Shown piece by piece: positions 15,421-21,027 of a stretch of DNA of 22,867 nucleotides. The DNA lies in NCBI GenBank assembly GCA_934444645.1, contig CAKSCV010000032.1, positions 1-22,867 on the forward strand, read 5' to 3'. Position 1 is the stretch's first letter. Every line of letters begins with the position of its first letter. The position numbers and the translations under genes are program-made. This stretch comes from an uncultured Eubacteriales bacterium (GTDB lineage: Bacteria > Bacillota > Clostridia > Oscillospirales > CAG-382). The notes under the pieces were generated by a model that was not told the DNA's origin, ran no database searches, and saw only the letters and a program-made list of their open reading frames with translations.

Positions 15421-15831
15421 ATGAAACTGCGTGATCTGTTTTCCGGCTATACCGCCGATCAAAAACGAAACATCCTGTTGCGGCACTTTGTTTATGCTGC
15501 GGTCATCGGTGCGCTTGTGCTTTTTGGCTGTCCGTTTTTGCGGATACTGCACATTCCATGCCCATGCTGCGGCGTGACGCGTGCGTGGCTTTCCTTTTTT
15601 CGCGGCGACATACAAACGGCGTTTGCCTATCATGCGCTTTTTCCGCTTTTGCCGCTTTTTTTGTGGCTGTGTCTGCACCGCGATGCACGTTTTATGCGAA
15701 GGCTTACCGGACGGCGCGGCAGAAAGCTTTTGAACAGTCTTCTCATTGCGTTTGCGCTGCTGCTTCTTTTGAACCATATCTTCCGTATGGTGCTTGGAAA
15801 TGCAGCTATCGTTTACAAACCGTTATATTGA
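15421..15831 (+). CDS. DUF2752 family membrane protein, predicted leaderless
   Basis: Starting at ATG 15421 the protein has 136 residues. Longer in-frame starts upstream would cross the promoter and lack a ribosome binding site. It carries the DUF2752 signature CPCCGVTRAW followed by FFRGD, then a histidine (YHALFP). In the family this appears as Cys-Pro-x-Cys-Gly-x-Thr-Arg with a downstream Gly-Asp and His-Pro. Three hydrophobic helices are visible, about residues 23-45, 70-86 and 105-121. The paired cysteines suggest a metal or redox site near the membrane, but the family's function is not established. There is no purine-rich site before the ATG. A TM2-domain gene follows, a pairing I recall as frequent in Firmicutes; I could not verify this here. 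Confidence 0.85.
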   Translation: MKLRDLFSGYTADQKRNILLRHFVYAAVIGALVLFGCPFLRILHIPCPCCGVTRAWLSFFRGDIQTAFAYHALFPLLPLFLWLCLHRDARFMRRLTGRRGRKLLNSLLIAFALLLLLNHIFRMVLGNAAIVYKPLY

Positions 15832-15840
15832 AACAACATA

Positions 15841-15864
15841 CGTGCAAGGCAGACATTTTGCACG
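15841..15864. other. Inverted repeat between the DUF2752 and TM2 genes
   Basis: CGTGCAA (15841-15847) pairs perfectly with TTGCACG (15858-15864) around a 10-base loop. The tail after it is AT-rich but not a clean T tract, so it could be a weak terminator, an RNA-processing site or a stabilising hairpin. No convincing promoter was found for the following gene. Confidence 0.4.
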
Positions 15865-15895
15865 GTTGTAATATATTTTTCAGGAGGCACTACCC

Positions 15896-16231
15896 ATGGA
15901 TGCACAAAAAGTCGATATGTTTATCATGTCCAACCAAAAAAACCTTCCGGCAGATAAAATCGTTTATCTTCGCGAGAAAATGCTTGCTGCCGATGAAGGA
16001 AAGTTCGAGTTGCTTGCCGCGGTGGATATCAAGGACTCCACAACGCTGCTTCTCATTTCGATTTTCCTCGGATCACTCGGCATCGACCGTTTCATGCTCG
16101 GCGATACCGGCATGGGCATTCTCAAGCTGTTGACCTGCGGTGTTTGCGGAATTTTGACCATCATCGACTGGTTTACGGTTCAGAACAAAACGCGTGAGTT
16201 GAATTACAACAACATCATGGCCATTCTGTAA
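15896..16231 (+). CDS. TM2 domain-containing protein
   Basis: This 111-residue protein begins at ATG 15896, eight bases after AGGAGG (15882-15887). The N-terminal 45 residues are polar and include a KIVYLREKMLAADE helix. The TM2 domain follows (about 50-95), with two hydrophobic helices around the diagnostic GSLGIDRFMLGDTGMGILKL segment and a final TIIDWF. TM2 proteins are small inner-membrane proteins with no settled biochemical role in bacteria. Expression may be shared with the DUF2752 gene 64 bases upstream. A strong terminator follows. Confidence 0.9.
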   Translation: MDAQKVDMFIMSNQKNLPADKIVYLREKMLAADEGKFELLAAVDIKDSTTLLLISIFLGSLGIDRFMLGDTGMGILKLLTCGVCGILTIIDWFTVQNKTRELNYNNIMAIL

Positions 16232-16241
16232 GACAGAAAGC

Positions 16242-16280
16242 AAAAAAAAGCGGAGAGTTTCAAAGCTCTCCGCTTTTTTT
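16242..16280. terminator. Bidirectional terminator between the TM2 and SDR genes
   Basis: A 10 base-pair stem (AAGCGGAGAG 16248-16257, CTCTCCGCTT 16266-16275) closes an eight-base loop. It has eight A before it and seven T after, serving both converging genes. Confidence 0.93.
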
Positions 16281-16299
16281 AGACTTCGTCCTTCGTACT

Positions 16300-17058
16300 T
16301 TAATCCGAGCCTTTCATGGCAAGCGTCCGGCCGCCGTCGCACACATACGTCTGCCCGGTGATAAAGCGTGCCTTGTCGGAAACGAGAAATTCCACCAAAG
16401 CCGCGATATCTTCGCCGGTGCATTTTTCGCCCAAATAGTTTGTTTTGCAGGCACGGTCGGGCGAGGAATGGTCGTCGGGGCGCAGGACGATGCCGGGCGC
16501 GACGGCATTGACGTTGATTTTATAGGCGCCAAGCTCTTTGGCAAGCGAGCGTGTGAGCGACATTACGCCGCCTTTGGACGCGGCATATTCCGTGCAGCCG
16601 CTAAGGCCGTTTAAGCCGACCGCCGACGCGAATAATACGATCTTGCCGCCGCGTCCTTGCTCTTTTAGGATTCTTGCCGCCGCGCGGCTCATCCAGATGG
16701 CGCCGTACAAATTGACCTTTAACACCTTGTCGATGACCTCGTCGGTCTGTTCGGTGAGCGGCACATAGCTGCCGCCGGCAATACGCGCGCTGCCGCCGGC
16801 AACATGAACGGCAACGTCAAGGCCGCCGAGGTCGCTTGCCGCAAGCCGCATGGCTTCTTCGAGTGCCTTCGCGTCCGTGACATCGCACACATAGCCGCCT
16901 GCCGTGCCGCCGAACGCCCGGATGCGCGCGACGGTCTTGTCGACGGCTTTGCGGTTTATATCGCACACGGCAATGCCTATGCCGCTCTTGGCAAGAAGCA
17001 CGGCCGTCTCCGAACCGATATAGCCGCCCGCACCCGTGATAAACGCTGTTTTTGACAT
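16300..17058 (-). CDS. Short-chain dehydrogenase/reductase (SDR family)
   Basis: This 252-residue protein is a classical SDR. The nucleotide loop is TGAGGYIG (8-15), and D33 at the end of the second strand points to NAD(H) rather than NADP(H). The catalytic set is N116, S145, Y158 and K162 (YAASK). The usual NNAG motif is HVAGG here, a modest deviation. The C-terminus has the standard ITGQTYVCDGG. The start ATG at 17058 is preceded by AAAGGAGAG. It lies 14 bases after the Gfo/Idh/MocA gene, so the two form an operon and probably act on the same polyol or sugar. The substrate cannot be named from sequence. Confidence 0.92.
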   Translation of the reverse strand: MSKTAFITGAGGYIGSETAVLLAKSGIGIAVCDINRKAVDKTVARIRAFGGTAGGYVCDVTDAKALEEAMRLAASDLGGLDVAVHVAGGSARIAGGSYVPLTEQTDEVIDKVLKVNLYGAIWMSRAAARILKEQGRGGKIVLFASAVGLNGLSGCTEYAASKGGVMSLTRSLAKELGAYKINVNAVAPGIVLRPDDHSSPDRACKTNYLGEKCTGEDIAALVEFLVSDKARFITGQTYVCDGGRTLAMKGSD

Positions 17059-17072
17059 AAACTTGCTCTCCT

Positions 17073-18092
17073 TTATCGTTCTTGTAGGTTTGTACTCTTG
17101 ATTCTCACGCCGCCGACAACCGCCGACAGCACCTTTTGCACGGCATATTCGTGCGCATAGCTGAACGGATTGGTTTTCGTCCCGGCAATATAGTCGTAGA
17201 AATCGTGAACCATATTGTCGTATCGGCAGTCGGTCGGCACATCGGAAACGGCAATGTTCGTTTTCATATCTTCATACGCGTTCGGACAGTGCGCCAAATC
17301 GGCATAGGTCATGGTGCAGGTCTTTTCGAGCGGCAGAATGCTCACCGTTCCTTTGCTGCCTGAAACCACAAGCTGCCGTCTGCCCCAGCCGTTGACCTCG
17401 ACCGAGGAAACGCAAATGCGTGCAAGGGCCTTCTTGTATTCGAGCACGGCAAGATTGTTGTCCTCTAAATCCACGCCGTCAAGCTGCGTGTGCTTCAAAA
17501 ACGAAGTGACCTTTTCGGGTTCGCCGAGCAGATACACAATCAGATCCACCAAATGGCTGCCTAAAATATACAGAATGCCGCCGCCGAAATTGGTGAGCCA
17601 CGTTTTGTATTCCTTGCTGTGAAACGTACTCATTTCGGCATTGATCGAATAGATCTCGCCGAGCGCGCCGCTTTGGGCAAGCGCAAAGCATTTTTGCACG
17701 GCCGGATTGTAGCGGTACATATAGCCGAGCTGAAAAACGAGCTGCTTTTTTTCGGCGTCGTCTAACAGCTTTTTGTAGCTTTCGAGCGAGCCGCTTGCCG
17801 GTTTGTCCATGTGTACGTGCTTTCCGGCATCCACGCAAAGCCTTGCATAGCTGTCCAGATTCCATACGTCCGATTCGACGGCAACCGCATCGGCCTCCCG
17901 GAGGATTTCGTCCACGCTTTTGCGCGGCAGATCGCGGTAAACCGCCAGGTTTCCGCGCCGCTTTAACCATTCTTCGTTTTCCTCGGCATAGCCGATCACC
18001 TCAAACAGCTCCGGAAATTTGCGGAACGCCGCCATTTTTCCTTCTGCGTGGTTGTGACCGATGCCGATCTGCCCGATCTTTAATTTTTTCAT
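17073..18092 (-). CDS. Gfo/Idh/MocA family oxidoreductase
   Basis: The start is the minus-strand ATG at 18092, with GAGGTG six bases upstream. A longer frame reaching 18197 would pass through the promoter and was not accepted. The 339-residue protein has an N-terminal NAD(P)-binding fold (KIGQIGIGHNHAEGK, residues 5-19, slightly off the usual GxGxxG). The family EKP motif appears as DKP with K97 in KHVHMDKP. The C-terminal substrate domain has H180 and D183 in GSHLVD after a Gly-rich GGG stretch. These enzymes oxidise or reduce sugars and inositols. It is the first gene of a two-gene operon with the SDR, divergent from the AraC-type regulator that likely controls it. Confidence 0.92.
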   Translation of the reverse strand: MKKLKIGQIGIGHNHAEGKMAAFRKFPELFEVIGYAEENEEWLKRRGNLAVYRDLPRKSVDEILREADAVAVESDVWNLDSYARLCVDAGKHVHMDKPASGSLESYKKLLDDAEKKQLVFQLGYMYRYNPAVQKCFALAQSGALGEIYSINAEMSTFHSKEYKTWLTNFGGGILYILGSHLVDLIVYLLGEPEKVTSFLKHTQLDGVDLEDNNLAVLEYKKALARICVSSVEVNGWGRRQLVVSGSKGTVSILPLEKTCTMTYADLAHCPNAYEDMKTNIAVSDVPTDCRYDNMVHDFYDYIAGTKTNPFSYAHEYAVQKVLSAVVGGVRIKSTNLQER

Positions 18093-18110
18093 GGTTTTCA
18101 CCTCGAAGCG

Positions 18111-18139
18111 ATTATAGCAAACGCCTGCAAAACCGTCAA
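18111..18139 (-). promoter_or_regulatory. Promoter of the Gfo/Idh-SDR operon
   Basis: On the minus strand TTGACG (18134-18139) and TATAAT (18111-18116) are 17 bases apart, with an extended TGC before the -10. The leader would be about 12 bases, just enough for the ribosome binding site. Confidence 0.8.
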
Positions 18140-18147
18140 TAGCAACG

Positions 18148-18176
18148 ATGATATCGTTTGGCATATTTGATACGGT
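18148..18176. promoter_or_regulatory. Candidate AraC-type activator site upstream of the Gfo/Idh promoter
   Basis: Read on the minus strand, ACCGTATCA and ACGATATCA form a direct repeat 19 bases apart. The nearer copy ends nine bases before the -35 box. This is the usual placing for an AraC-family activator. The ATGATATCGT half recurs exactly at 18231-18240. Confidence 0.5.
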
Positions 18177-18190
18177 TTCTTTCGAAAACA

Positions 18191-18219
18191 TTGACAAAAT
18201 CAGCTTTTTCCGCTATACT
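18191..18219 (+). promoter_or_regulatory. Promoter of the AraC-family regulator
   Basis: TTGACA (18191-18196) and TATACT (18214-18219) are 17 bases apart. The predicted transcript starts near 18226, giving a leader of about 35 bases. Confidence 0.85.
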
Positions 18220-18230
18220 TGTTGTAAAAT

Positions 18231-18240
18231 ATGATATCGT
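18231..18240. promoter_or_regulatory. Second copy of the ATGATATCGT site, just after the regulator's start point
   Basis: The same ten bases as at 18148-18157 fall at about +6 to +15 of the regulator promoter, where binding would block transcription. This suggests autoregulation. It also contains an in-frame ATG that could be mistaken for the regulator's start. Confidence 0.45.
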
Positions 18241-18260
18241 ATTTATCGGAGGCACGAAGC

Positions 18261-19049
18261 ATGGACACCGATTTTTTTACAGACCTTGTGATTCAAAGGG
18301 TCGTGTGCGTGAACAATGTTTACACGCAGAAAAACGCCGGCACGCGGCGTATCTGCAGAGAACATTCGGCTCTCATTTTCAAATATGAGGGTGAAACGGT
18401 CTATACGTGCGGCGGCAAAACCATCCTTTCCAACCGACAGAACCTCGTGCTGCTGCCGGCCGGCTGTTCCTACGATTGGAGGTGTACCACGCAAGGGCAT
18501 TTTTACGACATCGAGTTTGACAGCAATCGGACAGACGAACGCATTTACCGCTTTCCGGTGTCGGACGGCACCCCATTTGTATCCTTGTTCCGACACGTGG
18601 AAAACGCCGCCGCATCTGCCAAAGCCTCGTGTGCGTTAAGCTTGCTTTCCGGCGTATACGGCATTTTGGCAAAGCTTGCCGAAAGCAGGGAAAAAGCGTA
18701 TGTTTCGGGTGATATGCGCACCAAAATCGCACCGGCGGCGGAATATATGCGCACGCACCTTGCGGATAAGCTGTCCAACCGTCAGTTAGCCGAAGCCTGC
18801 GGCCTTTCGGAGGTCTATTTCCGCAAATTGTTCACCGCCGCGTATGGCTGTTCGCCGATACGGTATGCCGCAAACCTCCGGATCTCCAAGGCAAAGGAGA
18901 TTTTAGACGGCGATTACAGCCGGATAAGTGACGTGGCGCGAACACTCGGATACGAGACCATTTGCGATTTTTCCCGTGCCTTCAAGGCGGCGTGCGGCAT
19001 TTCGCCGAGCGCGTATGCCGCGCGACGCGGCGGGAAGGAAGTTGAATAA
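18261..19049 (+). CDS. AraC-family transcriptional regulator
   Basis: The start is ATG 18261, eight bases after GGAGG (18248-18252); the in-frame ATG at 18231 lacks a ribosome binding site. The 262-residue protein has a cupin-like sensor domain (about 15-100). It includes a hydrophobic strand pattern ending in LVLLPAGCSYDW, typical of the arm-and-barrel fold that binds a sugar. The C-terminal region has the two AraC helix-turn-helix units (about 173-192, with QLAEACGLSEVYFRKLF; and about 221-242, with ISDVARTLGYETICDFSRAF). The gene is divergent from the Gfo/Idh-SDR operon and repeated sites lie between them. I infer that it activates that operon in response to its substrate. Confidence 0.93.
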   Translation: MDTDFFTDLVIQRVVCVNNVYTQKNAGTRRICREHSALIFKYEGETVYTCGGKTILSNRQNLVLLPAGCSYDWRCTTQGHFYDIEFDSNRTDERIYRFPVSDGTPFVSLFRHVENAAASAKASCALSLLSGVYGILAKLAESREKAYVSGDMRTKIAPAAEYMRTHLADKLSNRQLAEACGLSEVYFRKLFTAAYGCSPIRYAANLRISKAKEILDGDYSRISDVARTLGYETICDFSRAFKAACGISPSAYAARRGGKEVE

Positions 19050-19086
19050 AAAGCGCGGCCTCCGCAAAAGGGAAGCCGCGCTTTTA
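19048..19086. terminator. Bidirectional terminator between the regulator and PfkB-type genes
   Basis: An 11 base-pair stem (AAAAGCGCGGC 19049-19059, GCCGCGCTTTT 19075-19085) overlaps the regulator's stop codon and faces the converging kinase gene. Confidence 0.88.
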
Positions 19087-19103
19087 TATGTATCCGGTAC
19101 CGT

Positions 19104-20042
19104 TTACCGCTCATTGTAGCGATTGATGAATTCTTCAAGCTGCCCTACGGTCGGAAAAGAATCCGTGCCGCTTTGGGTGACACTGTAAGCCCCGACACAG
19201 GCGGCAAAACGCGCCGCATCGGAAATGTTGCCGCCGTTTTGCAGGTAGCGCGCCGCAAGCGAGGCGGCAAACGCGTCTCCGGCACGGGACGTATCGGTTT
19301 CGTGTACATCGAGTGCCGTGATCATTTCCCGGTGCAGCCCGTCGTAGACAAAAAGACCGCGTTTTCCGAGCCGTATGACCACATATTTGTTGTGAATGAG
19401 AGATGAAAGCTTGATAGCGGCACGAAGTGCATTATCCGCACCGGTCGGTGCAACGCCGGTGAGCTTCTCGGTCTGTTCTTCATCCGGCAGAAGCACCTCG
19501 CATACGCCCACCGAATGCGGATCAAAATCCGACGGAAGATCGGTCAGATTCAAAAAAACGGGGATTTTCTGCTCTTTGGCTTTGGAAACGGCAAAATACG
19601 TGTTTTCCGCCGCCGTTTCACCGCATATGTAAACGCCGTCGGGATAGCAGGTGAAAGCCTCCTCCACATTGTCCGGCGAAAGAGCCGCTCCGGCACCCGG
19701 GAATACGATCGTGCGGCCGCACGCTTCACCCGGCGCACGGAACACCTGAACAAGATCGGTTTTATTGTCGCTGTCGAAAAAGACGAAACGCGTGTCAATG
19801 CTGTCCTTGGCGCAGAAGTCGGCTAATCTCTTTGCGTAAACATCGTCGCCTGTACGGGTGCAAAGCACCGCATCCGCTCCAAGCCGTGCACAGCAAAGGG
19901 CGGCGTTCAAGCCTTTTCCGCCGGGAAAAATCTGCAAGCCGCCTTCGGAAACAAGTGTGCCGTCAGCTTCCGGAAAGCGTTCGGCGGTGCAGATAAACGT
20001 CATAGTTGCGTTTCCGATGGTCAAAATCCGCGGTTTTCTCAT
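19104..20042 (-). CDS. PfkB/ribokinase-family sugar kinase
   Basis: This 312-residue protein starts at the minus-strand ATG 20042, nine bases after AAAGGA. The substrate-binding motif PGGKGLNAALCCARLGA (40-56) is close to ribokinase. The second PfkB signature is DTSRAGDAF with catalytic base D256. The anion-hole position before Ala is R253 instead of the Gly or Ala seen in most members. A short lid region lies near residues 10-35. The family transfers phosphate from ATP to a sugar hydroxyl; ribose or a nucleoside is possible, but the substrate is not fixed by sequence. It has its own promoter and is divergent from spoIIR. It may act with the neighbouring sugar oxidoreductases, though it is not in their operon. 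Confidence 0.88.
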   Translation of the reverse strand: MRKPRILTIGNATMTFICTAERFPEADGTLVSEGGLQIFPGGKGLNAALCCARLGADAVLCTRTGDDVYAKRLADFCAKDSIDTRFVFFDSDNKTDLVQVFRAPGEACGRTIVFPGAGAALSPDNVEEAFTCYPDGVYICGETAAENTYFAVSKAKEQKIPVFLNLTDLPSDFDPHSVGVCEVLLPDEEQTEKLTGVAPTGADNALRAAIKLSSLIHNKYVVIRLGKRGLFVYDGLHREMITALDVHETDTSRAGDAFAASLAARYLQNGGNISDAARFAACVGAYSVTQSGTDSFPTVGQLEEFINRYNER

Positions 20043-20087
20043 AACGGTCGTCCTTTCTCACAGGTATTTTCTTCCTTTATTGTAACT

Positions 20088-20116
20088 ATTATACCGAATT
20101 TGTCCGCGAAAGTCAA
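20088..20116 (-). promoter_or_regulatory. Promoter of the PfkB-type kinase gene
   Basis: On the minus strand TTGACT (20111-20116) and TATAAT (20088-20093) are 17 bases apart, giving a leader of about 40 bases. Confidence 0.82.
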
Positions 20117-20134
20117 GACCGACGGGAGCCGACT

Positions 20135-20163
20135 GCATAAAAATACCGGATACGGCAATACTG
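20135..20163 (+). promoter_or_regulatory. Candidate SigF-dependent promoter of spoIIR
   Basis: GCATA (20135-20139) matches the SigF -35 pattern. GGCAATACTG (20154-20163) fits the GGNNANAHTR -10 pattern at every position. The spacer is 14 bases, slightly shorter than the usual 15-16. In Bacillus subtilis spoIIR is transcribed by SigF in the forespore. No SigA-type promoter was found here. Confidence 0.6.
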
Positions 20164-20216
20164 ACAGTACAACGAGAAAAATTTTCCGGTTTTGCCGGTT
20201 TCAAGGAGCTGTCAGT
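20160..20216. repeat. Eight-base inverted repeat flanking the spoIIR leader
   Basis: ACTGACAG (20160-20167) and CTGTCAGT (20209-20216) are exact reverse complements 41 bases apart. The left arm overlaps the proposed SigF -10 box. The right arm lies between the ribosome binding site and the ATG. Confidence 0.4.
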
Positions 20217-20217
20217 T

Positions 20218-20931
20218 ATGAAAAAAACGTTTGTACCGCGCCTTTTTGCTCATGTACCGCGGCACCTTTTGCTTCGCGAGGCAAAAAACAGCCTGCTTTG
20301 TGCTTTTGCAGTGTGCTTTGTCATTTTTGTATGTGCCGCGCGTGCCATCCCCTTGCATAATGAGCCGGTCGTTCCGCTTTGCGACAGCATCGTGCGCTTG
20401 CGTGTGGTGGCAAACGCACAAAACGAACGCGATAACCGCACGAAGCTTGCCGTGCGTGATGCGCTGCTTGAAAACGCGCCGGTCTGGTTTGGCAACTGTC
20501 GCTCGGCCGAAAGCGCGCGCCTTGCCATCCGCACCAACCTGTTTTCCATCGAAAAAATCGCTCAAAAGGCTGTTCGGGACAGCGGTTCAACCGACGATGC
20601 GCGTGTGCATTTCGGCTATGAGCGTGCGCCTGTGCGCCGTTATGGCGCGTATACCTTTCCCGCCGATGAGTATCTGACGCTGCGCGTGGATATCGGACGC
20701 GCCGACGGACGCAATTGGTGGTGCGTGCTGTATCCGCCGTTGTGTCTTGCCGGTGCCGAAGGCGGTGCTTCGGATACAGTCGCACTCGACCGAGAGGTGT
20801 TCCTTTCCTATGGATTTACCTCCGAACAGCTTGACGCTTTGCAGTATGCGAACACGGAAAATCGAAAAAACGACGGGAAACCGGTTATCCGCTCGGCTTT
20901 TATCGAGTTTTTTTGCAAGTTTTTTGAGTGA
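20218..20931 (+). CDS. spoIIR: Stage II sporulation protein R (SpoIIR)
   Basis: This 237-residue protein starts at ATG 20218, nine bases after AAGGAG (20203-20208). A hydrophobic segment at about 24-41 serves as a signal or anchor for export. The SpoIIR domain begins with IVRLRVVANAQNERDNRTKLAVRDALL (58-84), where the family has a similar Arg-x-His/Arg-Val-x-Ala-Asn-Ser and Lys-x-x-Val-Arg-Asp pattern. It ends with the diagnostic NWWCVLYPPLC (166-176). SpoIIR is made in the forespore and secreted into the space between the two membranes. There it triggers SpoIIGA to process pro-SigE in the mother cell. Its presence indicates an endospore-forming lineage. The C-terminus of about 55 residues beyond the motif is variable in the family. 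Confidence 0.93.
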   Translation: MKKTFVPRLFAHVPRHLLLREAKNSLLCAFAVCFVIFVCAARAIPLHNEPVVPLCDSIVRLRVVANAQNERDNRTKLAVRDALLENAPVWFGNCRSAESARLAIRTNLFSIEKIAQKAVRDSGSTDDARVHFGYERAPVRRYGAYTFPADEYLTLRVDIGRADGRNWWCVLYPPLCLAGAEGGASDTVALDREVFLSYGFTSEQLDALQYANTENRKNDGKPVIRSAFIEFFCKFFE

Positions 20932-20942
20932 CTTGCCCATAT

Positions 20943-20985
20943 TTAACAGTCCGTTAACATTTTTACTTTACCCTTGTGATATAAT
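20943..20985 (+). promoter_or_regulatory. Extended -10 promoter and inverted repeat before putP
   Basis: TATAAT (20980-20985) is preceded by an extended TGA. No good -35 box lies at 17 bases; TAACAT (20955-20960) is 19 away. A TTAAC/GTTAA inverted repeat (20943-20957) sits over the -35 region and could be an operator. Confidence 0.5.
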
Positions 20986-21027
20986 AAACCGTTATTAAAT
21001 TGACGTATCACAGAAAGGGTGATTCTC

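Noticed and set aside
18093..18197. Longer N-terminus for the Gfo/Idh/MocA protein
   Set aside because: It would translate through the operon's own promoter, and the nucleotide-binding fold normally begins within a few residues of the start, as it does from 18092.
19284..19286. R253 taken as proof that the PfkB-type kinase is inactive
   Set aside because: This position already varies in the family (Ala in E. coli ribokinase), and the catalytic Asp and the substrate motif are intact.
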